Assembly: GCF_002575655.3 (NCBI RefSeq)
Contig: NC_053038.3
Span: forward strand, 145,654,885-145,718,884
Direction of reading: 5' to 3'
Length of the DNA: 64,000 nucleotides
From: Aegilops tauschii subsp. strangulata
Lineage: Eukaryota; Streptophyta; Magnoliopsida; Poales; Poaceae
Numbering within the stretch: the first letter of the stretch is position 1; each line of letters begins with the position of its first letter. The notes under the pieces are model-generated. The model did not search any database and was not told where the DNA came from. It was given only the letters and a program-made list of their open reading frames with translations. The translations under genes and the position numbers were made by a program. Positions 34,790-45,892 of this stretch are shown in pieces.

Positions 34790-37383
34790 TGTAGCGACCA
34801 GACCTCAAACAGTCTGATCTCTGTGCATAAGTTGCATCCCTGGATCGGTAATGCTGACACACACATTACTTGAAGGATTTATAACAGCATAGCAATCACA
34901 CACTTATTACATCGAATGTCTCAAGAGAGAACTTATTACAATAAATATGGCTTAAGGCCATCTAAAACGATAACAGCGGAAGGCTTGGAAGATAAAGTGA
35001 GTCCATCAACTCCAACGGCATCACTGAGTGAAAGACCACGACCTAAGGCTCCTTACTCGCCGTCTGAAAAGTCTGCACATGATACATTGCAGCCCGAAAA
35101 TGGGTCAGCACATGGAATTTGCTGGCACTGTAACACAAAAGGATAATGAATAGAATAATGCTATCACTACATGCATATATGGCTGGTAGAGGCTGTAGGG
35201 TTAATATGTTTTGCGAAAAGCCAATTTTCCCTACTGCAAAGGAATAAGTTTTATTTAACTACGAAGTTTGTTCAAAAATATTGAGAAGGTAAACCCCCTC
35301 TCAATCCCAATTAAAAGTAATCATTAACAACCCATCAAATTAATTAAGTAGTGATGAGATCAACATGATAATCCAAGCAGATACTCAAGATGTCCATAAC
35401 CGGGGACACGGCTAACCAGGATTAGTTCGTACACTCTGCAGAGGTTTGCGCACTTTTCCCCACAAGACTCGATCTCCTCCGTTTGATTTCTCGCACTACA
35501 TGATGTTTGAGAAACGGATGACCGAGACACAGTCTTTCAGAAGCGTTTGCACCTTACGATGGGTAGACCGTACCACCTACATCCCCTACATCTATTAGTC
35601 TACGACTGTAAGAGTTCACACGACTTAATCAACTATGCTAGAGCCCATAATAGCTTGTGGCTGCACACGAAAGTTTCTAGTATGAATAATCTCATGATCC
35701 CTTTGAGCCTGGGTGACGGTCCGTAGGAGAATCACATGGTACCCCGGGATTTCCAAATAATACAGGCAATCACTGGGTACCCCAGGTGCCTCAATCCACC
35801 CAGATGTGTATTTAAGTTGCCACCTTAAGTTTAACCATTAATTAACAATCTCACATCTGTCATCAATACACTCAAACCCAATCCACGTCTACGAGCATAG
35901 CATAGCAATATAATCGTAACATAGAGGTAACTCCCAGGGTTTGATAATAAATAGGTGAATAGGTACTACCTCAGCGGCTTCCCAACCCACAATTTAATTC
36001 AGATCCTAACCATGCAATTGTTTGGGGATTGATCTAATGCAGTAAAACTGGGTAGTAAAGAGGTATGATCAAAGTGTTACTTGCCTTCCTGATGATCCGC
36101 GAAACCTAGAGACTCATAGTAGCACGCTTCGCACTCCGGGTACTCTATTGCAAACCAACAAACATACAATAAGAAAACAAGCAAGGGCACAGGTAAAACT
36201 CAAATGACATCTAACCAGAAAGTTCAACTTGAGAACTCCGGTTTGCAAAAAGAATCAAATCAAACGAAGCAACAAAACTCAAACGGCGGAAGAAACAACC
36301 TTCATTTACTAATCTGGACTAAAGTCAAATTTTACAGTAGCAAAAACTTGTTTAAGTTGGCTAAATGGAAAGAGGGTTTCGAGATGACACTCTAGGCGCT
36401 TGAATCGCATGATTCCGATAAACGAGCGAAAAGTTATCCTAGAACGAAAATCAGATCAGAAATCGCGATCGAAAATAATCGCGGAAAATCCGAGAAAAAG
36501 AAAAACTGACGAACAGGCTAACGAACAAACGTTCGCTGTCTGCGGCTAAACGGTGAAAACCGTTCGTTAAAACGAACGTACGGACGAACGTCCGCTAAAT
36601 AACTAAACCGATAAAAATAAACCGAATCGATCAAAAAAACGAAAACAAGGGTTTACGAAATAAAACCGATCGGTTTTTTTTTGAAAAAACCGGCGGCTAC
36701 CTGAAACTCCGGCGTGCGGCGGCGCGGCGGTCGGCGACGACGGGCGGCGGGGCGGCGCAGGGTGGCGGCGCGGGCGTGCGGCGGCGGCGGGGCGGCGGCG
36801 CGGGGTGGCGGCGCGGCTTAGGGTTAGGGTTTGGGTGGCGGGGCTGGTGGGCTCCAGGGGGGGGGGGCGGCTTATAAAGGGGCCGGCCCGAAGAGTCCTG
36901 GCCGGGTACAGCCCGAAGTCGGTTTGACTTTTTTTTAAATAATTCCAACATGCAGAAAAAGAAAGAAAAGAAATACTAAACGGACTCCAAAAATCCCGAA
37001 ATAAATTTTCCCCGTCGTCCAAATATAGGCCGGACAAGGTGAACATTTATTTGGCCCTAAAATGTAATTTTGAAAACGCATATTTTTCCTAATTCAAATA
37101 AAATAGCGACAAAACTCCGAATAAAAAAAATCTTATTTGATTTTAATATTAAATCTCTGATATTTCTTTATTTTGAGGAAGTCATTTTATCCTCTCTCTT
37201 TTTTTAATAAAAGAAATATTTCAGAGAAAAATAATTAAAATCAAACGATCCTTTTTCAAAATTCGAGAAAAACTCGAATATGAAAATAACGAAATCCCCA
37301 ACTCTCTCCGTGGGTCCTTGAGTTCCGTAGAATTTCTAGAATCTAATGCATAACATGCCAAATTGAAATTTTGGGATGTTACA
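34790..37383 (-). repeat. 3' LTR of the Gypsy chromovirus
   Basis: 2594 bp, similar over its whole length to 42834-45440. It carries a GC-rich block (36700-36900) and a TTATAAA motif at 36872-36878, which reads as a TATA box on the minus strand. Confidence 0.93.
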
Positions 37384-37397
37384 AACCTATCCCCCTT
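37384..37397 (-). promoter_or_regulatory. Gypsy polypurine tract
   Basis: Minus strand TTAAGGGGGATAGGTT directly before the 3' LTR, just after the pol stop codon. Confidence 0.85.
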
Positions 37398-40300
37398 AAG
37401 ATGAATCTCGCCCTCGAAATTCGGATTGACTAGAAATTAGGTGAGAGTGATCCTTCCGTAGGCCTTCCTCTCGTTCCCAAGTGGCTTCATCCTCGGTATG
37501 GTGACTCCACTGAACTTTGTAGAACTTGATTACTTTGTTGCGTGTAACTCGGCCGGCAAACTCGAGTATCTTGACTGGTTTCTCCTCATATGTCAATTCA
37601 CTATCCAACTGTATCGCTTCTAGCGGCACTGTATCTCTTAGAGGAATATCAGCCATCTCCGCGTGGCACTTCTTCAACAGAGAAACGTGGAACACTTCGT
37701 GAACTCTGGACAATCCTTTGGGTAATTCCAACTTGTAAGCAACTCCTCCCATACGTTCCAAAACTCTGTATGGTCCCATAAAACGTGGTGCTAACTTTCC
37801 CTTAACTCCAAAGCGCTTCACTCCTCGAAGTGGTGATACTCGAAGATACACTCTGTCTCCGACTTCGTAGACTGTCTCCTTGCGTTTCGAATCCGCATAA
37901 CTCTTCTGCCTGGATTGGGCTACCTTGAGTTTATCACGAATCAGCTTAACCTTCTCTTCAGACTCTTTAATCAAATCTGGTCCAAACAACTGTCGGTCTC
38001 CAACTTCATCCCACAACAACGGTGTTCTGCACCTCCTTCCGTACAGTGCTTCGGAAGGGGCCATCTTCAGACTGGCTTGATAACTGTTGTTATAAGAGAA
38101 CTCTGCATAAGGCAAATTATCGTCCCAACTAGATCCATAGTCTAGCGCACAAGCTCTCAACATGTCCTCCAGAATCTGATTTACTCTTTCAGTCTGTCCA
38201 TCTGTTTGCCGGTGAAAAGCTGTACTGAACTCTAGTCTGGTTCCCAAAGTTTCATGCAACTGATTCCAAAACTTTGACGTAAACTGGGTTCCTCTATCTG
38301 ATACAATGGTCCTCGGAACTCCATGCAGACATACGATCCTGGTCATGTATATCTTTGCCAACTTAGCACTGGTGTAAGTGGTCTTCACTGGGATGAAATG
38401 AGCTACTTTCGTCAAACGATCAACTACAACCCATATTGAGTCATAGCCTGAACGAGTCCTGGGTAATCCCGTGATAAAATCCATGCCTAGTTTATCCCAC
38501 TTCCATTCGGGTATAGGCAATGGCTGTAGCAATCCTGCTGGCTTCTGATGTTCTGCCTTCACTCTCTGACATACATCACAAACTGCTACATACTCCACAA
38601 TATCCTTCTTCATTCCGGTCCACCAAAAACTATCCTTCAAATCCAGATACATCTTGGTATTTCCTGGGTGAATCGAATATGGCAAATCATGGGCCTCTTG
38701 CAGAATCAACTTCCTGATCTCCTGATCGTTGGGCACATATACGCGGTCCTCAAACCATAAGGTATCGTGCTCATCCTCATGAAATCCTTTAGCATTTCCT
38801 TTACTCTTCCTTTCCTTTATCTCGGCAATCTCCTTGTCCATCTTCTGAGCTTCTCTGATCTTATCCATCAAGGTAGACTGAATTTCCAAGGCTGCTACAT
38901 AACCTCTTCGAACTATCTCCAAACACAGCTCGCGAAGGTCTTCTGCTAACTCCTTGGGTAACTCTCCGCTCATGAGGGTATTTACATGACTCTTGCGGCT
39001 CAACGCATCAGCTACTATGTTAGCCTTTCCTAGATGATAATGCAATCTCATATCATAATCCTTAATGATCTCTAACCATCTCCTCTGTCTGAGATTCAGC
39101 TCCTTCTGCGTGAAGATATACTTCAAACTCTTGTGATCCGTGTATACCTCACAATGGTTCCCGATGAGAAAATGTCTCCATGTCTTCAACGCATGTACTA
39201 CGGCTGCTAATTCCAAATCATGCATAGCATAATTTAACTCATGGGGTTTAAGCTGTCGTGAGGCATATGAAACAACTCGTCCCTCCTGCATAAGTACGGC
39301 TCCACGTCCTCGGCGAGAAGCGTCGTAATACACTTCATAATCTTTGCGTTGATCTGGTAGAATCAACACTGGTGATGTAACCAAGCATCTCTTCAACTCC
39401 TGAAAACTGGTCTCACATTCCTTAGTCCAATTGAATTTGGTGTCCTTCTTCAACAACTTCGTCATGGGCTTTGCAATCTTTGAGAAATTCTCAATGAACC
39501 TCCGGTAGTATCCTGCGAGTCCAAGAAAACTCCGGATCTCTCCAACTGTCGTGGGTGATTCCCACCTTTGTCACAGTGACAACCTTGGTGGGGTCTACTG
39601 CTGTTCCTTCTCTGGATATAACATGTCCAAGGAATCCGACTTCCTTCAGCCAAAACTCACACTTGCTGAACTTGGCATATAACTGATGTTCCCTGAGCTT
39701 ACCAAGTACCAAACGCAAACGCTCTTTATGTTCTTCTTCATTCTTAGAGTAGACCAGAATGTCATCAATGAACACCACGACGAACTTATCCAAAAACTCC
39801 ATAAACACTTTGTTCATCATGTTCATAAAATAGGCAGGTGCGTTAGTCAGACCAAATGACATAACGGTATACTCATACAACCCGTACCTTGTTGTAAAAT
39901 CTGTCTTAGGTATATCCTGCTCTCAAATCTTCAGCAGTTGGTAACCTGATCGCAGATCGATCTTAGAAAACACTTTAGCTCCTTGCAACTGGTCAAAAAA
40001 ATCATTGATCATCGGCAGTGGGTACTTGTTCTTGGTCGTCACCTCATTCAATCCACGATAATCAACAACCATCCTTAACGATCCATCCTTCTTCTCCACT
40101 AGAAGTACTGGTGATCCCCTAGGTGAAGAACCTGGGCGAATGTATCCCTTATCCAGTAACTCCTTAATCTGCTTCTTAATTTCCTCCAAATCCTTTGCGG
40201 GCATTCTGTACGGTCTCTTAGATATTAGCCCTGTGCCAGGCAAAAGTTCAATAAAAAACTCAATGTCTCTATCTGGTGGCATGCCTGGCAACTCTTTTGG

Positions 40301-41251
40301 TAATACATCCGAAAAATCCTTCACCACTGGTACTTCCTCCTGTACAACTCCTGATAAGGAATTTGCTTGAGTTCTATTAGGCACATGCCGGGATACATAC
40401 TTGATCCTTCTTCCTTCTCGGGTGGTAAGCAAAATCGACTTACTAGCGCAGTCAATGTTCCCTCCATACTTCGATAACCAATCCATGCCTAATATCACAT
40501 CCAATCCTTGTGACTCCAATACTATTAGGTCTGAGGGGAACGAGTAGTTACCAATCCTTAATGGTAACCGATCACACCATAGGCTAGCCATATACTCTGC
40601 TCCTGGCGAGGTTACTAACATGGGTGACCTAAGGGCTTGGGTTGGCAGTTTCAACTTATCCACGAATCCCCTTGATATGTATGAATGCGATGCACCAGTA
40701 TCAAAAAGTACGAGTGCAATAAATGACTTAACCAAAAACTTACCTATTACTGCATCTGGCTGGGCTTCAATCTCCTCCACGTTAACGTGGTTCACTTGTC
40801 CCCTGGAGAAAGGGTTGGGCTTCTTCCCAGAGCTTCCATTGCCATTTCCATTCTTGGCTTCAGGACATTCATTGGCGTAATGTTCGGTCTTCTGGCATTT
40901 GTAGCACGTCACGTGGCTTAGATCCTTTTTGGAGGGTGTTGCCGGGTTGGAACGGTTCTGTCCGCTACTTCCTCCATTACCATTACCATTCTTGGGGCCA
41001 CCATGATTGTGCGAACTTCCTCCATTATGAGTGTGGCCTCCATGGTTATGAACAAGTCCTCCCGAGTTCGGGGTGTAACGGGGTCTCTGTTGGGCTTCAG
41101 AATTATACTTCCCTTGTCCATACTTCCTCTTGCGGCTGTCAATCTGCTGTTGCTTCCCTTCGAGCATGAGAGCTCTATCCACCAACTCTTGATAGTTATT
41201 GAAATTTTCTACCACCAACTGAATGCTCAGCTCATCATTCAGTCCTTCCAA
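37396..41251 (-). pseudogene. Gypsy gag C-terminus and pol polyprotein with chromodomain
   Basis: Reading from 41251 down: the gag tail with one zinc knuckle [14 protein letters not shown], protease ([12 protein letters not shown]), then reverse transcriptase with DLRSGYQ. A TGA at 39923-39925 interrupts it where CGA (Arg) is expected. It continues with the catalytic [10 protein letters not shown] frameshift near 39550-39600 leads to RNase H ([21 protein letters not shown]). The integrase has HPGNTKMY and CDVCQRVK, and its catalytic residues sit in [17 protein letters not shown] and TERVNQ. It ends with a chromodomain-like tail ([22 protein letters not shown]) and a stop at 37396-37398. RNase H, integrase and chromodomain form one open stretch of 689 codons. 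The chromodomain is thought to guide integration to heterochromatin. Confidence 0.93.
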
Positions 41252-41810
41252 AAACTTCTCCTTCTTAGCTGCATCTGTAGCGAGGTCATCTGGGCATAAC
41301 GTGCTAACTTACTAAACTCATCCACATATTGGCCAACAGTGCGCCCTCCTTGGCGTAAGTTGCGAAAATCACGCTTCTTCATGGCCATAGCTCCTGCTGA
41401 AACATGGGCAGTGCAAAAAGCCTGCTGGAACTGGTCCCATGTCACAGTGTCAATAGGGTAAGTGACTATGAAATTCTGCCACCAAGATGCTGCGGGTCCA
41501 TCAAGCTGATGTGCGGCAAAACGCACTCTCTCCGCATCTGTGCATCCTGCAGTGGTCAACTCCCTTTCAATCTTGCGAAGCCAATCATCTGCAACAATCG
41601 GCTCGGTGCTACTGGAGAACACCGACGGATTCAGCCTAAGAAAATGGGTTAAGTGGTCAACTGGTGGGGGTGGTGGTGGGTTGTTGTTGTTGTTCCCCTG
41701 GTTCTGATTCTGGACTAATATCTGCATCAATGCAATCTGCTGCTGGATCAACTGAGTGAGCTCTCGTGGGAAAGCAAATCCATTGTCGCGTCTCGGAGGT
41801 ATCTGCTGGG
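41239..41810 (-). pseudogene. Gypsy gag, capsid region
   Basis: The frame is open from about 41810 (stop upstream) and contains the retrotransposon gag signature DDWLRKIERELTTAGCTD, ERVRFAAHQLDGPAASWW, a Q-x-F core and [21 protein letters not shown] poly-Asn/Pro run precedes it. There is no ATG at its start. The sequence just upstream, TTTCTAAACCCAG on the minus strand, looks like a splice acceptor. A frameshift near 41260 separates it from the downstream gag/pol frame. It forms the particle shell. Confidence 0.87.
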
Positions 41811-42003
41811 TTTAGAAAAGATGAGAAAACATAGTAGAATGAGGTCTAGAGGGGAAACACTACCCATATGCACCTGAGACAAACACAGACATATCACTCA
41901 ATCAATCAAACAAAGGCATACAATCGGTCTAGAACTATCGTTACAAAAGTGTTTGGACTATACTATATACATGGTGGAATACTACTACTGATTTGGTGGT
42001 CTA

Positions 42004-42724
42004 CTAGAAAAATTGATCGGTCGAAGACTCCATGATATCTGCTCCAGCTTCATCAACATAGTCATCCTCGCTATCGTCAGGTCCGAGTCGGTGTCGTCGA
42101 TGATGATGTAGTTCTCCGGGGAAGTGGACTGTCATCTTCTCCTCCTAGCGCAGGGTCTCCCATGAAAACTCCTAGCTTCTTTGTCAGGTCGCCATTCTTC
42201 TCCACTAGTGCGACGATTTCCTCCATATAATCCTCGCGTGTAGACTTGAGTTCCTCCTCCAGTTCTGTGATCCTTCAAATCTATCATGCCTGCGCACATC
42301 TGGTTCTCCTGGCATCGAATGTGCTGGTTTACTCCTGGATGAAAGAGGCAATCGATCTATCCTTCCTGGTGCTGATCGTCTCCCATTGCTCATCTCGGTG
42401 CCCACAAATCTGATAGATTGTATCCTTGAGATCATTGTGGTAAACTTCTCCAATGCATCCCATGGTGATGTGAGCTGCCATACTCTTTCCTAGACTCCAG
42501 GTTGGTGCATCGAAAGAAAACTCTATGGGTTCAGTGACTAGCGTGAACGTCCTTCCAGGAACTTGAACTTGAATCGTCCAGCGCTCCTCTTCTGGTAAAG
42601 TGGCATTGTAGGTCCCGGTGAAGCTTGGTATTCCAATGTTCAGGTACCTAGTAACTTCCTTCAAGTGCCGTCCAAAAGGGGTGTCTTCATCCGGTTGCAT
42701 GAACTTGATCCTTGCATCCACCAT
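42004..42724 (-). pseudogene. Extra ORF upstream of Gypsy gag, function unknown
   Basis: Starts at ATG 42724 (MVDARIKFMQPDEDTPFGRH). The first 131 residues are open and look like a compact globular domain (GIPSFTGTYNATLPEEERW, QVQVPGRTFTL). A stop after IASFIQE is followed by shifts. The last part is very acidic (NYIIIDDTDSD in one frame, then SEDDYVDEAGAD and MESSTDQFF in another) and ends with TAG at 42004-42006. It lies between the primer site and gag in the same orientation, separated from gag by about 190 bp ending in an acceptor-like site. It is not a known gag or pol domain. I cannot assign a function. Confidence 0.55.
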
Positions 42725-42817
42725 CCTAAAGAGTAGAAAATGGAGAGGAGTTAGAAATGAGAAGAGAGTAGTGATCTAGGGCTTTAGCTTAGTGGTCGTG
42801 TCCTACAGTCAGCGCGT

Positions 42818-42830
42818 GCTCTGATACCAA
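42818..42830 (-). promoter_or_regulatory. Gypsy primer-binding site (tRNA-iMet type)
   Basis: Minus strand TTGGTATCAGAGC, three bases from the 5' LTR. Confidence 0.9.
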
Positions 42831-42833
42831 CTT

Positions 42834-45440
42834 TGTAGCGACCAGACCTCAAACAATCTGATCTCTGTGCATAAGTGTCATCCCTGGATCGGTAATGCTG
42901 AAACACACAGTACTTGAAGGATTTATAACAGAGTAGCAATCACACACTTATTACATCGAATGTCTCAAGAGAGAACTTATTACAATAAATATGGCTTAAG
43001 GCCATCTAAAACGATAACAGCGGAAGGATTGGAAGATAAAGTGAGTCCATCAACTCCAACGGCATCACTGAGTGAAAGACCACGACCTAAGGCTCCTTAC
43101 TCGTCGTCTGAAAAGTCTGCAACATGATACGTTGCAGCCCGAAAACGGGTGAGCACATGGAATATGCTGGCAATGTAACACAAAAGGATAATGAACAGAA
43201 TAATGCTATCACTACCTGCATATATGGCTGGTGGAGGCGGTAGGGTTAATATGTTTTGTGAAAAGCCAATTTTTCCCTACTGCAAAGGAATAAGTTTTAT
43301 TTAACTACAAAGTTTGTTGAAAAATATTGAGAAGGTAAACCCCCTCTCAATCCCAATTAAAAGTAATCATTAACAACCCATCAAATTAATTAAGTAGTGA
43401 TGAGATCAACATGATAATGCAAGAACCAGATACTCAAGATGTCCATAACCGAGGACACGGCTAACCATGATTAGTTCGTACACTCTGTAGAGGTTTGCGC
43501 ACTTTTCCCCACAGGACTCGATCTCCTCCGTTTGATTTCTTGCACTACATGATGTTTGAGAAACGGATGACCGAGACACAGTCTTTCAGAAGCGTTAGCA
43601 CCTTACGATGGGTAGACCGTACCACCTACATCCCCTACATCTGCTAGTCTATCACTGTAAGAGTTCACACGACTTAATCAACTATGCTAGAGCCCATAAT
43701 AGCCTGTGGCTGCACACGGATGTTTCTAGTATGAATAATCTCATGATCCCTTTGAGCCTGGGTGGCGGTCCATAGGCGAATCACACGGTGCCCCGGGATT
43801 TCCAAAAAATACAGGCAATCACTAGGTACCCCAGGTGCCTCAATCCACCCAGATGTGTATTTAAGTTGCGACCTTAAGTTTAACCATTAATTAACAATCT
43901 CACATCTGTCATGAATACACTCAAACCCGATCCACGTCTATGAGCATAGCATAGGAATATAATCATAACGTAGAGGTAACTCCCAGGGTTTCATAATAAA
44001 CAGGTGAATAGGTACTACCTCAGCTACTTCCCAACCCACAACTTAATTCAGATCCTAACCATGCAATTGTTTGGGGATTGATCTAATGCAATAAAACTGG
44101 GTAGTAAAGAGGTATGATCAAAGTGTTACTAGCCTTGCTGATGATCCGCGAAACCTAGAGACTTGTAGTAGCACGCTTCGCACTCCGGGTAGTCTATCGC
44201 AAACAAACAAACATACAATAAGAAAACAAGCAAGGGCACGGGTAAAACTCAAATAAGAGAACTAACCAGAAAGTTCAACTTAAGAACTCCAGTTTGCAAA
44301 CAGAATCAAATCAAACGAAGCAACAAAACTCAAACGGCGAAAGAAACAAGCTTCGTTTACTAATCTGCACTAAAGTCAAATTTTACATTAGGAAAAACTT
44401 GTTTAAGTTGGCTAATCGGAAAGAGGTTTCGAGACGAAACTCTAGGCACTTGAATCGCCTCATTCCGATAAACGAGCGAAAAGTTATACTAGAACGAACA
44501 TCGGATTAGAAATCGCGATCGAAAATAATCGCGGAAAATCCGAGAAAAAGAAAAACTGACGAACAGGCTAACGAACGAACGTTCGCTGTCTGTGGCTAAA
44601 CGGTGAAAATCGTTCGTTAAAACGAATGTACGGACGAACGTCCGCTAAATAACTAAACCGATAAAAATAAACCGAACCGATAAAAAAACAAAAACTAGGG
44701 TTTACAAAATAAAACCGATCAGGTTTTTTTTAAACCGGCGGCTACCTCGAACTCCGGCGGGCGGCGGCGCGGCGGCTCTGGCAGCGGCGGTCGGCGACGA
44801 CGGGCGGCGGGTCGGCGCGGGGTGGCGGCGCGGGAGGGCGGCGGCGAAGCGGCGGCGCGGGGTGGCGACGCGGCTTAGGGTTTGGGTTTGGGTGGCAGGG
44901 CTGGGGGGCTGCGGGGGTGCGGCTTATAAAGGGGCCGGCCCGAAGAGTCCTGGCCGGGTACGGCCCGAAGTCGGTTTAACCTAAAATAGGCCGGCGTCAG
45001 AAAAAGAAAGAAAAGAAATACTAAACGGACTCTAAAAATAGGCCGGACCAGGTGAACATTTATTTGGGCCTAAAATGCAATTTTGAAAAACGCATATTTT
45101 TCCTAATTTAAATCAAATAGCGACAAAACTCCGAATAAAAAAATCTTATTTGATTTTAATATTAAATCTCTGATATTTATTTATTTTGAGGAAGTCATTT
45201 TATCCTCTCTCTTTTATTTTTAATAAAAGAAATATTTCAGAGAAAAATAATTAAATTCAAATTATCCTCTTTTCAAAATTCGAGAAAAACTCGGATATGA
45301 AAATAACGAAATCCCCAACTCTCTCTGTGGGTCCTTGAGTTGCGTAGAATTTCTAGGATCAACCAAAATGCAAATAAAAATATGATATGCAATGATGATC
45401 TAATGCATAACATTCCAAATTGAAAATTTGGGATGTTACA
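42834..45440 (-). repeat. 5' LTR of the Gypsy chromovirus
   Basis: 2607 bp. It carries the promoter-like TTATAAA at 44924-44930 beside a GC-rich block. It lacks a stretch of about 40 bp present near 36925-37030 of the 3' LTR and has smaller indels. Confidence 0.93.
44924..44930 (-). promoter_or_regulatory. Putative TATA box in the Gypsy 5' LTR
   Basis: Minus strand TTTATAA flanked by GGCCGGCCCC and a GC-rich downstream region. Conserved at the same place in the 3' LTR (36872-36878). Confidence 0.5.
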
Positions 45441-45445
45441 AAGCT

Positions 45446-45647
45446 GCAGCTACCTTTCTACATGGAGATCATAATTCTTGGGTCATGGGCAATCTGGATA
45501 ACCAGAAATAACAAAATATTTGAAAACATTGCTCCTTCATTCCAAAGATGGATGCAGATTTATATTGAGGAACTCAAATGGCTTGCATATAGAATGAAAC
45601 ACAATCATGTTAATGCTTTCAGAGCCTGGTTGGATCCTCTCGTGTAA
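45446..45647 (+). pseudogene. LINE ORF2 C-terminus
   Basis: The final ORF2 segment contains AIWITRNNKIFEN and a basic tail ending WLDPLV with a stop at 45645-45647. The W-IW-TRN pattern is typical of the extreme C-terminus of plant LINE ORF2 proteins. It continues from 34789 once the Gypsy element is removed. Confidence 0.85.
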
Positions 45648-45878
45648 TTTTCTTTTCTTTTTTCTTTTTTTGTAGTTTCCCTAGTTCTTTTTTTCTTTAG
45701 TTCCTTTTTTCTTCTTTTGTTTGGCTCTGTTTCCACAGAGTTGTTTCCTCTTTTCTTTCTTGTTTAGTTTTAGTTTTAGAGCTTCCCTCAGGCTCTAGCT
45801 GCATCTTTTGTTTTGGTCTCTCTTTTTTAATAAAATCAAGCAGTAGGGTGTTTTACCCTACCGTACATAGTCAAAAAA
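45648..45878 (+). other. LINE 3' UTR with polyadenylation signal and short A tail
   Basis: Strongly T/C-rich. AATAAA lies at 45829-45834, a small GGGTGTTTTACCC hairpin at 45846-45858, and a short A run at 45873-45878. The right target duplication copy begins at 45879. Confidence 0.8.
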
Positions 45879-45892
45879 AGGTGGCGCTTGAC

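Larger units (their letters stand above)
34790..45440 (-). mobile_element. Ty3/Gypsy chromovirus (Tekay/Del type)
   Basis: LTRs at 34790-37383 and 42834-45440 (about 2.6 kb) begin TGTAGCGACC and end GGGATGTTACA. The 5-bp duplication AAGCT is exact (34785-34789, 45441-45445). A Met-type primer site (42818-42830) and a purine tract (37384-37397) fit a minus-strand element. Internal order is extra ORF, gag with CCHC, protease, reverse transcriptase, RNase H, integrase, chromodomain. That is Gypsy order with a chromodomain, so a chromovirus. In the first 420 bp the LTRs differ at about 18 positions. Stops and frameshifts make it non-autonomous. Confidence 0.94.
3494..45878 (+). mobile_element. 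Plant LINE retrotransposon inserted in the copia integrase
   Basis: Everything between the two halves of the copia integrase gene belongs to this insertion. Its order is a GC-rich 5' UTR, ORF1 with a CCHC knuckle, ORF2 with an AP-type endonuclease, reverse transcriptase, a zf-RVT domain, a C-terminal tail, a pyrimidine-rich 3' UTR with AATAAA and a short A tail. The flanks are a diverged 14-bp duplication, 3480-3493 and 45879-45892, with two mismatches (AGGTG-CGCT-GAC shared). That length fits target-primed reverse transcription. Without its own three insertions (8295-21060, 22919-34423, 34790-45440) the element would be about 7.5 kb. Both ORFs are broken. Confidence 0.9.

Noticed and set aside
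36603..37046. Minus-strand open frame with Pro/Arg-rich middle in the Gypsy LTR
   Set aside because: Lies over the TATA/GC-rich promoter block of an LTR and is not preserved in the other LTR.
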